Source: an uncultured Collinsella sp. | Lineage (GTDB): Bacteria > Actinomycetota > Coriobacteriia > Coriobacteriales > Coriobacteriaceae | Length of the DNA stretch: 38,974 nt | NCBI GenBank assembly: GCA_900542555.1 | Contig: UQNU01000017.1 | Location: forward strand, 1 to 38,974 | Direction of reading: 5' to 3' | Shown: one piece after another, positions 1-8,794 of the stretch | How the letters are laid out: each line of letters starts with the position of its first letter | How positions within the stretch are numbered: position 1 is the first letter of the stretch | Program-made: the position numbers and the translations under genes | The notes under the pieces: model-generated | Told to the model about the DNA's origin: nothing | What the model saw: only the letters and a program-made list of their open reading frames with translations | The model's database searches: none

Positions 1-25
1 GCTCGGAGATGTGTATAAGAGACAG
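1..25. other. Nextera transposase adapter remnant
   Basis: Bases 7-25 are the Tn5 mosaic-end sequence used in Nextera libraries, and bases 1-6 (GCTCGG) continue into the read-2 adapter. The genomic sequence therefore begins at 26. A frame read through this stretch gives the peptide MCIRDR, a recognised artefact of adapter translation, so the open frame starting at base 9 is not a gene. The contig end is a library artefact, not a natural boundary. Confidence 0.97.
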
Positions 26-737
26 ATGCCGCCACGACCAACACGGTCCACGCCAGCAGGTCAGCCGTCTCGATGAGCAGTTTCGCCTGATAGATGCGCT
101 CACCCACGGTGCCCACCGCCATGCCGATCAGCTCCGCCGCCACGCCGGCCTTCCAGCTCATGCCAATCACGGCGCGGGCGCACGAAAGCACAAACGGCAG
201 GACTTCGCGCCAGGTGTGGGCACAAAACAGTCGCCAACCCCGCACGCCATGCAGACGAAACATCTGCTCCAGCGGTTTATCCGCTTGCGTCAAGCCCTCG
301 ACCAGCGAAAAATACACTCCCGGCAGCGCCATCAAAAAGACCGCCGCAATGCTTACGCGCGCCGACCCCAGCCAAATGAGCAGCAGGACCACCACGCAGG
401 CAACCGGCGTCGCCTTAACAAACGAAAGCGCCGGAGCCACCATGCGGGCAAACGCCCGCGAGCGCGACGAAATTCCGGCCAGCAAACCACCGCACACCGC
501 GGCAAGCGCCAAACCGCCTAGAATCCGCACACCCGAGCCCGCCAAAATCGCCCAGGTACCGCCATCGCACACCAGGCGCAGCAGCGCCAAGGCAACAGCG
601 CCCGGCCCCGGCAAGATCAGCGGTTGCGCCACCAGCGTCGCCACCAGCATCCACGCGGCAAGCCAAAAGGCGGCGACGGCACCTGCTGCCGCCACCGCCT
701 TCATACGCTCCGTCATTTGTCGAGCAAACGCACGCAC
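26..737 (-). CDS. ABC transporter permease, SsuC/TauC type (3' end missing)
   Basis: Inner-membrane permease of a nitrate/sulfonate/taurine/thiamine-precursor type importer (binding-protein-dependent transport family). The translation shows a first membrane helix near residues 15-35, the family signature ILPGP shortly after it, further hydrophobic segments, and a cytoplasmic EAA-type loop around EQMFRLHGVRGWRLFCAHTW, which docks the ATPase. I chose GTG at 737 because GGAG lies 6 bases upstream, inside the end of the binding-protein gene; ATG at 716 has no clear ribosome site. The gene starts 3 bases after the upstream stop, so the two are probably coupled. It is cut by the contig end after about 237 codons, with only the last ~15-30 residues lacking. 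The ATPase gene probably lies beyond the edge. Substrate unknown. Confidence 0.85.
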
Positions 738-740
738 GGG

Positions 741-1796
741 CTACTCCATGTAGTAGAAATCATCAGCCGGGAGCTTGCCGCCCACGGCGCTCGCATCCGC
801 ATCGGCCAGCACCCGCAGGTACCCACCGAGCACCGCCTTCATATCTTTCCCCGTCTGGCATACAAGCATGCACCCGGGAATCGCCTTTTCGGCAATCGCG
901 GCGTTATCGACGATGCCCGCATCGACCACGGCCTGCGCCCAGTCTGCCGGCGCCGCATTGACAGCCTTCACGCTCGCCTCATGGCAGCGCAAGAATTCCG
1001 CCACGGCCTCGGGATGTTCCTCGGCAAACGCGCGGCGCACCACGGTCACACCCGTCAGCAAGCGCGAGCCCGTGTCACCCGCCAGCTCATCCCACACATC
1101 GGTCAGGCTAACCGGCGCCGACAGCTTGCCTTCGCTCTTGGCGATGGCAGCGGTCTTGAACGGCTCCGGCAGCACGCCCACAGCGGACGGGTCGGCAAGC
1201 AAGGCCGACAGCACCTCGGTGGGCTCGCTCTTAAACTCGAGCGTCACCTGGCCGGTCAGGCCCGCGCGCTCCAGCAGGTAGTTCATGACGTACTCCGGCG
1301 TGGTGCCCTTGCCCGTCATATAGACGGTACGGCCCGCCAGATCGCCAAACGAGGCCACGTCCGCGTCGCCCGTCACCACGCTCAGCACGCCCAGCGTGTT
1401 GATGTCAATGACCTGCACCGCGCCCTCGGTCTTGTTGTAGAGAACGCTCGCCACGTTGGCGGGTACCAGGGCAATGTCGACATCGCCCTGAATCACCTTG
1501 GGCACGATTTCATCGGCTGCGGCGCTGATCGCAAAGTCGAAATCGTTGTCCATGGCACCGTCGGCAGCCTGGTCCATAAACTGCACCATGCCAATCGAGG
1601 TCGGCCCCTTGAGCGAGGCGACGTGCACCTCGACCGGCTCTGCGACAGCACCGGCGCCGTCCGTGGCAGCCGAGCCCACAGCAGACCCCGCCCCCGCAGC
1701 TCCGCCGCCACAACCAGCAAGCACGAGTGACAACGCGCCCGCAGCAAGCGCCGAGGCAAACCCCCGGCGCGACAGCTCAACATCAAACGCGCGCAT
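741..1796 (-). CDS. ABC transporter substrate-binding lipoprotein (NMT1/SsuA-like)
   Basis: Extracytoplasmic solute receptor for the adjacent permease. The N-terminus has twin arginines (SRRGF), a hydrophobic stretch and the lipobox LAGC, so it is probably exported and lipid-anchored; a Gly/Ala/Ser linker follows. The mature part has features of the NMT1/THI5/SsuA class: VASLKGPTSIGMVQFM, then a segment on values of the form DVDIALVPANVASVLYNK, then TPEYVMNYLLERAGL and the late VLPEPF. The ligand cannot be told from sequence; sulfonates, thiamine precursors or other small organic ions are all possible. The hydrogenase stop codon (1799-1801) lies 2 bases upstream. ATG at 1796 is preferred (GAGGGG 11 bases upstream); GTG at 1805 would overlap the hydrogenase stop and has no well-placed ribosome site. 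Confidence 0.85.
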   Translation of the reverse strand: MRAFDVELSRRGFASALAAGALSLVLAGCGGGAAGAGSAVGSAATDGAGAVAEPVEVHVASLKGPTSIGMVQFMDQAADGAMDNDFDFAISAAADEIVPKVIQGDVDIALVPANVASVLYNKTEGAVQVIDINTLGVLSVVTGDADVASFGDLAGRTVYMTGKGTTPEYVMNYLLERAGLTGQVTLEFKSEPTEVLSALLADPSAVGVLPEPFKTAAIAKSEGKLSAPVSLTDVWDELAGDTGSRLLTGVTVVRRAFAEEHPEAVAEFLRCHEASVKAVNAAPADWAQAVVDAGIVDNAAIAEKAIPGCMLVCQTGKDMKAVLGGYLRVLADADASAVGGKLPADDFYYME

Positions 1797-1798
1797 CG

Positions 1799-3610
1799 TT
1801 AGCACTTCCCCTCGTTAGGCATCGACCAGGCGTGATGGTCGGTATGCAGCAGCTCCTCGGCCAGCGGCGAGAGCGGCGCACCCAAGAACTCGCGGTAGCA
1901 CACCTGAACATCGGGGTTCTCGTGCGAGAAGCGAATGTCCGCAGCGGCATCGAGGCCCCAGAGCACCTGGCCACGCTCGGCAGCCAGCTCGCAACCGTCG
2001 TGAATGGGCTGACCGCCACCACCGACGCAGCCGCCGGGGCACGCCATGACCTCGACAAAGTCATAGCTCACACGGCCGTCGCGAATTGCGTCGAGCAGGC
2101 GGGCGGCATTGCCCAGCCCGTGTGCCACGGCGACGCGCACCTTGGTGCCATCGATATCGGCCACGGCTTCCTTCCAGCCGTCCAGGCCGCGCACGTCGGT
2201 AAAGAAATCGGCATCCGGGTTCTTACCCGTCACCAGGTAATATGCCGAGCGCACGGCAGCCTCCATCACGCCGCCCGTGGCGCCAAAAATCACGCCCGCG
2301 CCCGTGCCAAAGCCCAGCGGCGTATCGAGCGGCTCCTCGACCAGCGTGTCAACGCTCACGTGGCTCGCGCGGATCATACGCACCATCTCGCGCACCGTCA
2401 GCGCAACGTCCACGTCGGGCGCGCCGCCCTCGCCCATCATGCTCGGCAGCGCACACTCGGCCTTCTTGGCCGTGCACGGCATAACGGACACCACGAACAG
2501 ACGCTCGGGCTCCACGCCCAGCACCTTGGCGTAGTAGGTCTTGGCGATAGCGCCGAACATCTGCTGCGGCGACTTTGACGTGGACAGGCTGTCGACAAAC
2601 TCGGGGTAACGTGCCTTCACAAAGCGCACCCAGCCCGGGCAGCAGCTCGTAAACATGGGCCAGCCGCGGCTGTCGCCCTCACCCTTAGCGGCGGCGCCCA
2701 GGCGCTCGAGCAGCTCGGAGCCCTCCTCCATAATGGTGAGGTCGGCCGAGAAATCGGTATCGAACACGTACTCAAAGCCCACGCGGCGCAGCGCGCAAGC
2801 CAGACGCTCGACGGTTGCCTCCTCGCGCGGAATGCCGAGTTCCTCGCCCCAAGCACTACGCACGGCCGGCGCGATCTGCACCAGCACGATCTTGTCGGGA
2901 TTAGCGAGCGCGTCAAACACGGTCTCGGTGTCGTCGCGCTCGCGCAGCGCGCCCGTCGGGCAATGCGTGATGCACTGGCCGCACGCGACGCAATCGGTCT
3001 TGCCGATCGGCATGCGCCCGCGGGTGCCCACGGCGGTATGCGTGGCGCGGTTGGTCAGGTCCCAAATCCCTAGGCCCTGTACGCTCTCGCACACCTTGAT
3101 GCAGCGCATGCATTTAATGCACTTGTCGTTTTCGCGGATGATGGGGAAATCGAAATCCCAGCCCTCGCCCGCCAAATGCCTTTGATACGGCAGATAGAAA
3201 ATGCCCAGGTCATTGGCAATGGTCTGCAGGTTGCAGTTACCGCTGCGCACACAGCTCGTGCAGCGTGAATCGTGCTGCGAAAGCAGCAGCTGCACGTTGG
3301 TGCGGCGCGCCTCGCGGGCCTTGGGGCTGTTGGTGTGGACCACCATGCCATCGAGCACGTAGTTGTTGCAGGCGGCAACCAGCTGGTCGCAGCCCTCAAC
3401 CTCGACCACGCACACGCGGCAGCCGCCGATCTCGTTCAGATCGCGCAGGTAGCACAGGGTGGGAATCTGGATGCCGACGGACTTGGCCGCGTCCAGGATC
3501 GTGGTGTGCTCGGGTACCACGACCTCGCAATTATCGATAGTGAGCTTGACCATATTGAGTGCTCCGCTTTCGGTGTTATCGCTGACAGTGGGGTTGTTGA
3601 GCTCTACCAT
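1799..3610 (-). CDS. [FeFe]-hydrogenase, catalytic subunit
   Basis: Iron-only hydrogenase of about 603 residues that interconverts H2 and protons plus electrons. All three H-cluster motifs are present: TSCCPGW, MPCTAKKAE and MACPGGCVGGGGQP. The order is: a 2Fe-2S ferredoxin domain (CYLRDLNEIGGCRVC), a His-Cys3 4Fe-4S site (CTSCVRSGNC), two 4Fe-4S clusters (CIKCMRCIKVC, CVACGQCITHC), the large H-cluster domain, and a short C-terminal iron-hydrogenase small-subunit-like segment. ATG at 3610 overlaps the upstream stop (ATGGTAG) and has AGGAG 7 bases away; ATG at 3553, with GGAG 8 bases away, gives the usual family start MVKLTIDN and remains possible. The partner flavoprotein upstream suggests exchange with NAD(P)H rather than with ferredoxin alone, as in the glutamate-synthase-linked A2 group; that grouping is inference. 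The maturases HydE/F/G are not in the window. Confidence 0.95.
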   Translation of the reverse strand: MVELNNPTVSDNTESGALNMVKLTIDNCEVVVPEHTTILDAAKSVGIQIPTLCYLRDLNEIGGCRVCVVEVEGCDQLVAACNNYVLDGMVVHTNSPKAREARRTNVQLLLSQHDSRCTSCVRSGNCNLQTIANDLGIFYLPYQRHLAGEGWDFDFPIIRENDKCIKCMRCIKVCESVQGLGIWDLTNRATHTAVGTRGRMPIGKTDCVACGQCITHCPTGALRERDDTETVFDALANPDKIVLVQIAPAVRSAWGEELGIPREEATVERLACALRRVGFEYVFDTDFSADLTIMEEGSELLERLGAAAKGEGDSRGWPMFTSCCPGWVRFVKARYPEFVDSLSTSKSPQQMFGAIAKTYYAKVLGVEPERLFVVSVMPCTAKKAECALPSMMGEGGAPDVDVALTVREMVRMIRASHVSVDTLVEEPLDTPLGFGTGAGVIFGATGGVMEAAVRSAYYLVTGKNPDADFFTDVRGLDGWKEAVADIDGTKVRVAVAHGLGNAARLLDAIRDGRVSYDFVEVMACPGGCVGGGGQPIHDGCELAAERGQVLWGLDAAADIRFSHENPDVQVCYREFLGAPLSPLAEELLHTDHHAWSMPNEGKC

Positions 3611-5436
3611 TCCAGGCTCCTCCCTCCGCGGAACGCGCCAAAACCAAAGTGGTCGCAACGCAGGCAGCGGCTCGCCTCCTGGCGCGCCTCCTCCTCGGTA
3701 AGGCCCTGCTCGACCAGATTCCAATCGTGAATACGCTCGCCGGCCTCGCGCTCACCCAGCTCGCAGCGGCCGCACTCGTGCTTGCCCTTAAACTGGACGG
3801 TCGGCAGCTCCACGTCGAGCTTGATCTTGTGGTCGAAGCCCAGATAGCGGTCGATGTTTGCCGAAGCCACGCGGCCGGCGTTGATGGCACGGATGACGGT
3901 GGCGGGACCGGTCTGGCAGTCGCCGCCGCTAAAGAGGCCATCGAAGTTGGGCACCGCGCCGTCCGAATCGGTAACGACGCGACCCCACTTACAGGCGATG
4001 CCCATGTCCTCAAACGGCTTGGAATCGATGTCCTGGCCAATGGCCACAAACACGCGCTCGCAGGGAATGACGCGCTCGGGCGTGGCTGCGGCACGCGGGG
4101 CCGGACGCCCACGGCGAGGCTCGCCGATAATCTGCGGCTGCACGCGCAGGCCGCTCACGCGACCTTCCTCGCCCGTCTCGATGGCGAGCGGGGCGGTCAA
4201 CTCCAGCACCTCGCAGCCCTCGGCCTGGGCGCCGGCGATCTCGGCGTCCTGGGCCGTCATGTCGCAGATGCGACGGCGGTAGACGATGCTCACCTTTTCG
4301 GCACCGCAGCGCACAGCAGAGCGAGCCACGTCCATGGCCACATTGCCGCCGCCGATGACGCACACGCGCTGGCCACTCAGATCGGGCAGCTCGTCGTCGC
4401 CGATGGCACGCAGCATCTTGACGGCCGACTCCACGCCGGGCGCCTCTTCGCCCGGAAGGCCGAGCTTCTTGTCGCTGTGGGCACCGATGGCCAGGTAGAC
4501 GGCATCAAACTCGTCGCGGAGGCAGGCAAGCTCCTCGCCGTTGACGGAGTGGTCGAGTTCCACGTCGATGCCGGCGCTCAAGATCCAGTCGATCTCGGCC
4601 TGAAGACGCTCGCGCGGCAGGCGGTAGCTGGGAATGCCATAGCGCAGCATGCCGCCTAGGTGGTGGCGCTGCTCAAAGATGGTCACTTTGTGGCCCATCA
4701 CGGCCAGGTAGTAAGCACAGGAAAGACCGGCCGGGCCGCCGCCGATCACGGCGACGCGCTTACCGGTGTTGTCCACTACATGCGGCTTGTGGTCGTTGAG
4801 GTCACTGTGCTCAACGGCAAAACGCTTGAGGGCGAGAATGTTCATGGGGTCGTCGACCATGCCACGGCGACAGTGCATCTCGCAGGGATGCTCGCACACC
4901 AAACCGCAGACGAGCGGCAACGGGTTGTTCTTGCGGATGACCTTGACGGCATCGGCATAGCGGCCGGCCTCGACCAGCGAAATGTAACCGGGAATGTCGA
5001 CGTGCGCCGGGCAGCCCGAGACACACGGGACGCGGGCCTCGCGGTCAAAGCCACAGGAGTGCTCGCGGATATGGTGCTCAAAATCATCGCGGAAACCGCG
5101 GATGGCGGTGAGTGCCATGGCGCCGGCCTCGTAACCGATGGCGCAGTCGCTCGAAAGATAGATGGTGCGGGCGGTGCGCTCAATCAAGTTGAGCGTGGAC
5201 TCGTCGGCGCGGCCCTCAAGCACATCGGCGAGCAGATCGCTCAGCGCGCTCAGGCCCACACGGCAGGGCGTGCACTTGCCGCAGCTCTGGGTGGAGCACA
5301 GGTTGACGAGCGCCGCCGTAAACTCAACGGGGCACGGGGCGAGCGAACTCACCGCCAGACGGCGCCCAAGCGCATCATGTAGGTCGTCCATGACGGCCTG
5401 AGCGTGGCTGCGTTCCATTACGTGCAGTCGTGCCAT
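3604..5436 (-). CDS. NuoF C-terminal domain fused to GltD/NfnB-like FAD-NAD(P)H oxidoreductase
   Basis: About 610 residues. Residues ~30-130 are the iron-sulfur end of a NuoF/HoxF protein (SCGKCTPCR, then SSDCAIG ~43 residues later) without its FMN/NADH-binding body. Next come the two cysteine groups of the glutamate synthase small subunit/NfnB family (CVSGCPAHVDIPGY and CGLVCEHPCEMHCRRG), then an FAD-binding GGGPAGLSCAYYLAVMGH motif, a second dinucleotide fold GGGNVAMDVARSA, and the closing FSGGDCQTGPATVIRAI. A C-terminal Cys-rich tail (CGRCELG, CLRCDHFG) may hold another site. It probably passes electrons between NAD(P)H and the adjacent hydrogenase. ATG at 5436 is chosen because GAGGGG sits 5 bases upstream; ATG at 5451 lacks a site. 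The stop overlaps the hydrogenase start. It was considered as a real gltD, but the true gltBD is at 28-34 kb. Confidence 0.9.
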   Translation of the reverse strand: MARLHVMERSHAQAVMDDLHDALGRRLAVSSLAPCPVEFTAALVNLCSTQSCGKCTPCRVGLSALSDLLADVLEGRADESTLNLIERTARTIYLSSDCAIGYEAGAMALTAIRGFRDDFEHHIREHSCGFDREARVPCVSGCPAHVDIPGYISLVEAGRYADAVKVIRKNNPLPLVCGLVCEHPCEMHCRRGMVDDPMNILALKRFAVEHSDLNDHKPHVVDNTGKRVAVIGGGPAGLSCAYYLAVMGHKVTIFEQRHHLGGMLRYGIPSYRLPRERLQAEIDWILSAGIDVELDHSVNGEELACLRDEFDAVYLAIGAHSDKKLGLPGEEAPGVESAVKMLRAIGDDELPDLSGQRVCVIGGGNVAMDVARSAVRCGAEKVSIVYRRRICDMTAQDAEIAGAQAEGCEVLELTAPLAIETGEEGRVSGLRVQPQIIGEPRRGRPAPRAAATPERVIPCERVFVAIGQDIDSKPFEDMGIACKWGRVVTDSDGAVPNFDGLFSGGDCQTGPATVIRAINAGRVASANIDRYLGFDHKIKLDVELPTVQFKGKHECGRCELGEREAGERIHDWNLVEQGLTEEEARQEASRCLRCDHFGFGAFRGGRSLEW

Positions 5437-5538
5437 AAGATCCCCTCTCATGCGGCAGCCCGGAGGCGAGGCCGGGCGAAATTGCTACACGCACAACACT
5501 GACCTATAAAGTTGTTAGGCCTCCACGCAGTTCGGCAG

Positions 5539-5583
5539 GCGGTATGAAATGTCACCCTCGGCGGTGAAATAGAACATTACCGC
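5539..5583. promoter_or_regulatory. Imperfect inverted repeat upstream of the hydrogenase operon
   Basis: GCGGTA at 5539 and TACCGC ending at 5583 are inverted, with an inner CACC/GGTG pair around CTCGG. It lies ~100 bases upstream of the flavoprotein start, between that gene and the end of the PTS operon. It could be an operator or a leader structure. I found no convincing -35/-10 pair nearby. Confidence 0.3.
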
Positions 5584-5622
5584 AGATAAATGCCATATTT
5601 GATAAAACGCGTTACCAAATGA

Positions 5623-5660
5623 CAATGCCCCGCCCACGCAATCACGTGGACGGGGCATTG
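5623..5660 (-). terminator. Terminator of the alpha-glucoside PTS operon
   Basis: The arms CAATGCCCCGCCCACG (5623-5638) and CGTGGACGGGGCATTG (5645-5660) pair with one mismatch around a 6-base loop, 33 bases past the GH4 stop. The downstream U-tract is weak, so this may be a stabilising 3' hairpin or a less efficient terminator. Confidence 0.7.
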
Positions 5661-5692
5661 CTCATGGTATGCGGTCAGCGGCCCTGTTGCTT

Positions 5693-7075
5693 TTACTTAA
5701 GCTCGGGCCAGTAACCCTTGTTGGCCTCGATCATGTCGTCGAGAACCTCCTTGGCGACCTTCATCGAAGGCACGGTCTTGTTCAGCGTAAAGGCCTTGAG
5801 TGCCTTCTCGTACGAACCCTCGATCGTAGCCTCGACCACGAGCTTCTCGGAATTCAGCTGCTGCATCATGAGGCCCTGCTGGAACAGAGGAATGTTGTCA
5901 CGGCTGATGACCTCGGGGCCGTTCTTGCCAATGTAGGCAGGCAGCTCGACCATTGCGTCGTAGGGCATGTTGGGGATAGCGCCCTTGTTCTCGCAAATGA
6001 CCAGGAAGCGCTGCTTGGTATCGTTCTTCAGAGCGATAGCCAGGTCGGCAATCCAGTCGCCGTGGCTGCCCGCATAGAACGTGCTCTCGTCGATCTCGCC
6101 GGTCTTCTCGTAGTGGTCGATGCCGTCGAAGAGGTTCTTCTCGCGCGTCTCCTCAACCTCGTTAGCACGGGTGCGCTCGGGGTTGGAATGCTCGACGAAC
6201 TCCTTCTGCTGCAGGTAGTAGTTCAGATACGTGTTGGGCAGGTACTCCGGGAAGCACTCCAGGATCTCGTACTCGCCCTTCCAGACGTAGTACCAGCTGC
6301 CCTTGGTGTGGCGGTTCTGCTCGGGGTGCTCGTCGGTGGCCTCCTCGGGCTTCTTTGCCATGAGCGAGCCCATGCCCTTGAGGTAGGAATCGGGCAGCAG
6401 GATCTCATGCTCCTTGATGTACTCGCGCAGCTGCGGGAGCACCTCCTCGCCCTTGTGGCGAATCGAGGTGAACCAACCAAAGTGGTTGAGGCCAAAGTAA
6501 TCGTACTCGACATCCTTCTTGTCGATATCGAGCGCGGCGCAAACCACGTCGATGATTGCGATCGGCATGTCGCAGATGTTGATGATGCGAGCGTTGGGAC
6601 GCAGCACGCGGCAGCCCTCGGAGACGATGGCGGCAGGGTTGGAGTAGTTGAGAATCCAGTAGTCCTTCTTGGCGTACTTCTCAACGTCATCGATCAGCTC
6701 GACCATGGGGAAGATGGTGCGCATGCCGTAGGCAAGGCCGCCGCAACCGCAAGTCTCCTGACCCACGCAGCCGTGACGCAGCGGAATCTTCTCGTCCTGC
6801 TCGCGCATGGCGTAGCCGCCCACGCGCATCTGGGCAAACACGAAGCTGGCGTCGGTAAAAGCCGTCTTTTTGTCGGTGGTCACCGTGAGCTTGATGTCCA
6901 GGCCGAGGTCCTCGTGCAAAATCCAGTCCACGAGCACGCCGATCTTGCGCTGGCGCTCCTCGTTGATGTCGTACAGACGAATCTCGTCAACGTCGAGCTC
7001 GTCCTTGCGCAGGGCGATGGACTTGACGATGCCGGGGGTAAAGGTGGATCCGCCACCACACAGAGTAATGATCAT
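5693..7075 (-). CDS. malH: 6-phospho-alpha-glucosidase, glycoside hydrolase family 4
   Basis: Hydrolyses 6-phosphorylated alpha-glucosides (such as maltose 6-phosphate) made by the PTS, using NAD+ and a divalent metal (known GH4 chemistry). The 460-residue length is typical. The N-terminal dinucleotide motif is CGGGSTFTPG. The metal ligands fit Cys in NICDMP and His in GLNHFGW. The CDMP form of this motif is the one seen in phospho-alpha-glucosidases (GlvA/MalH), whereas phospho-beta-glucosidases usually have CNVP; this supports alpha specificity. AGGAG lies 9 bases before the ATG, and the upstream EIICB stop is only 3 bases away, so the two are in one operon. The symbol follows the Fusobacterium enzyme; glvA would be equivalent. 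Confidence 0.93.
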   Translation of the reverse strand: MIITLCGGGSTFTPGIVKSIALRKDELDVDEIRLYDINEERQRKIGVLVDWILHEDLGLDIKLTVTTDKKTAFTDASFVFAQMRVGGYAMREQDEKIPLRHGCVGQETCGCGGLAYGMRTIFPMVELIDDVEKYAKKDYWILNYSNPAAIVSEGCRVLRPNARIINICDMPIAIIDVVCAALDIDKKDVEYDYFGLNHFGWFTSIRHKGEEVLPQLREYIKEHEILLPDSYLKGMGSLMAKKPEEATDEHPEQNRHTKGSWYYVWKGEYEILECFPEYLPNTYLNYYLQQKEFVEHSNPERTRANEVEETREKNLFDGIDHYEKTGEIDESTFYAGSHGDWIADLAIALKNDTKQRFLVICENKGAIPNMPYDAMVELPAYIGKNGPEVISRDNIPLFQQGLMMQQLNSEKLVVEATIEGSYEKALKAFTLNKTVPSMKVAKEVLDDMIEANKGYWPELK

Positions 7076-7078
7076 TGT

Positions 7079-8695
7079 TTACTGCTCCTTCTCAATTGCG
7101 TTTTCGACCTTGTCGCGCATCTCGGCGACCTTCATGCCAAAGATGATCTGGATATTGTTGCCGTTGCGGTTGATGCCGCTGTTGGGCACGTGGTTGATGA
7201 GGTCCTCATTGATGAGGTCCGGGTTCTTAACGTTCACGCGGAGACGCGTAAAGCAGTTCTCGAGCTCCTCGATGTTGTCCTTGCCGCCAAGACCTGCGAC
7301 CAGGTCGGCAATACCTGCATCGACGCCCTCTGCGGGAGCCGCGGCAACAGCGCCCTGCTTCACCGCGACAGACGCGGCGGCCTCGCCCTCGGCAACGGAC
7401 TCGGCGAGCTCGGACTCCTCCTCGCGACCAGGCGTGTGGAGGTTGAGCTTCTTGATGAGGAAGGTGAAGAGGAAGAAGTACAGCGCGGCGTTGACGACTC
7501 CGAGCACCAGCATAACCGGCCAGTTGGTCTTATCGACACCAAGAACCAGGTTGGAGACCACGATGTTGATGATGCCGCCTGCAGTCGAAGCGGGCACAGA
7601 GAGGACCTTGAGCAGGACCAGGAAGATGCCGGAAAGAACCGAGTGAACGACAAAGAGCACGGGAGCGGCAAAGACAAAGAGGAAGTCCATGGGCTCGGTC
7701 ACGCAGGAGAGCACAGCGGTGATGATCAGCGGGATGATAACGGCTTTGGTCTTATCCTTGTTCCCCTTGTAAGCGGTGACGATAAAGGCGAGACCGATGC
7801 CGATGTAGGGCCACAGGTTGTTGAAGGTGTAGCTGTTGAAATAGGTGCTATCGGAGAAGGGCTGGCCCGTCATTGCCATCTCGGCAACACGGATGGGATA
7901 GGCGCCGGCGATAACCTGATCGCCCAGCGTAAGGGTGCCACCCACATCGGAGAACTGGAACGGGGTGTAGATGAGGTGGTGCAGACCGGTGGGAACAAGC
8001 AGCTTGTTGAGCATGCCGTAGATAAACAGACCGATGTTGCCGGATTCCTTAATAATGCCGGCGACGGAGGAAATGGCGCCCTGGACAGGAGGCCAAACGA
8101 TGCAGAAGCCTGCGCCCATGATCCAGGAGATGATGATCATGATCAGGAACGGAAAGCGAACGCCCGAGAACATCGAAAGGGCAATGGGGAACTGCTTGTT
8201 CGAGTACTTGTTGAACACGGCACCGGTGATGCAACCAAGGATGATGCCACCAAACACGCCGGTATCGAGCACCTGGATGCCCATAACGGTGCTCTGGCCG
8301 GTTCCGGTAAGACCGAGCATGCCGCTCGCATCGGCAAGAGAGCCGGTGGCGTTGAGCACGATGTTGTTAGCCTGCAGGAACAGGAAGAACGACATCAGGG
8401 CGATCAGCGAAGCATGGCCCTTGTTCTTCTTTGCCATGGCGCCGGCGATGCCAACGCAGAACAGAATCGAGAGGTTATTGATGATAAACATCAGCGACTG
8501 ATAGACAACGGCGCCCACAAGCTGGAACGGACCGGAGCCCAGTACGGGGACCAAAGCGCAGATGGTCTTGTTGGTCAGAATGATGCCCACGATGAGCAGG
8601 ATGCCGGCAACCGAGAGATACATCATCGGCTGAACGATCGACTTCGCGAACACCTCCAACGGCGCTTTGAAATTGAACTTCTTTTTTGCGGTCAT
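7079..8695 (-). CDS. PTS alpha-glucoside transporter subunit EIICB
   Basis: Membrane permease plus phosphotransfer domain, 538 residues. Residues ~1-420 form the EIIC domain of the glucose/maltose superfamily, with about ten hydrophobic segments and the signatures GLHHLIYTPFQF and LSCVTEPMDFLFVFAAP. A charged Ala/Glu-rich linker (~430-455) leads to EIIB with the phosphorylated Cys at about residue 481 (ELENCFTRLRV). There is no EIIA domain; this is supplied by the separate gene at 9668-10180. ATG at 8695 is chosen because GGGGAG lies 7 bases upstream; a TTG at 8722 would read through that site. The adjacent GH4 gene with a CDMP motif points to maltose or another alpha-glucoside as substrate rather than glucose itself. 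Confidence 0.93.
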   Translation of the reverse strand: MTAKKKFNFKAPLEVFAKSIVQPMMYLSVAGILLIVGIILTNKTICALVPVLGSGPFQLVGAVVYQSLMFIINNLSILFCVGIAGAMAKKNKGHASLIALMSFFLFLQANNIVLNATGSLADASGMLGLTGTGQSTVMGIQVLDTGVFGGIILGCITGAVFNKYSNKQFPIALSMFSGVRFPFLIMIIISWIMGAGFCIVWPPVQGAISSVAGIIKESGNIGLFIYGMLNKLLVPTGLHHLIYTPFQFSDVGGTLTLGDQVIAGAYPIRVAEMAMTGQPFSDSTYFNSYTFNNLWPYIGIGLAFIVTAYKGNKDKTKAVIIPLIITAVLSCVTEPMDFLFVFAAPVLFVVHSVLSGIFLVLLKVLSVPASTAGGIINIVVSNLVLGVDKTNWPVMLVLGVVNAALYFFLFTFLIKKLNLHTPGREEESELAESVAEGEAAASVAVKQGAVAAAPAEGVDAGIADLVAGLGGKDNIEELENCFTRLRVNVKNPDLINEDLINHVPNSGINRNGNNIQIIFGMKVAEMRDKVENAIEKEQ

Positions 8696-8734
8696 AGCGG
8701 TACTCCCCTTCCTTTTCCGCAAATTGAGACAGAT

Positions 8735-8787
8735 GTGCCCTGGACAAGACCGTAAGTCCTGCCTTATATCAATCGATGTGTGGGCAC
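8735..8787 (-). promoter_or_regulatory. Hairpin between the antiterminator and EIICB genes
   Basis: GTGCCC (8735) and GGGCAC (8782) enclose a second pair GGAC/GTCC. The structure fills the only sizeable gap inside the PTS operon. It may tune expression between the upstream and downstream genes; it does not match a classic antiterminator target well. Confidence 0.3.
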
Positions 8788-8794
8788 GTTATGC

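Noticed and set aside
9..521. Open frame beginning with MCIRDR
   Set aside because: Starts inside the sequencing adapter and runs antisense to the ABC permease.
3604..5436. Calling this gene a second gltD
   Set aside because: Its N-terminal NuoF-type iron-sulfur domain and overlap with the hydrogenase gene indicate a hydrogenase partner; the true gltD adjoins gltB.
5669..8755. Very long plus-strand open frame (over 1000 codons)
   Set aside because: It is antisense to the GH4 and EIICB genes, has Val/Asp/His-rich low-complexity composition and no ribosome site; it results from codon bias in GC-rich genes.
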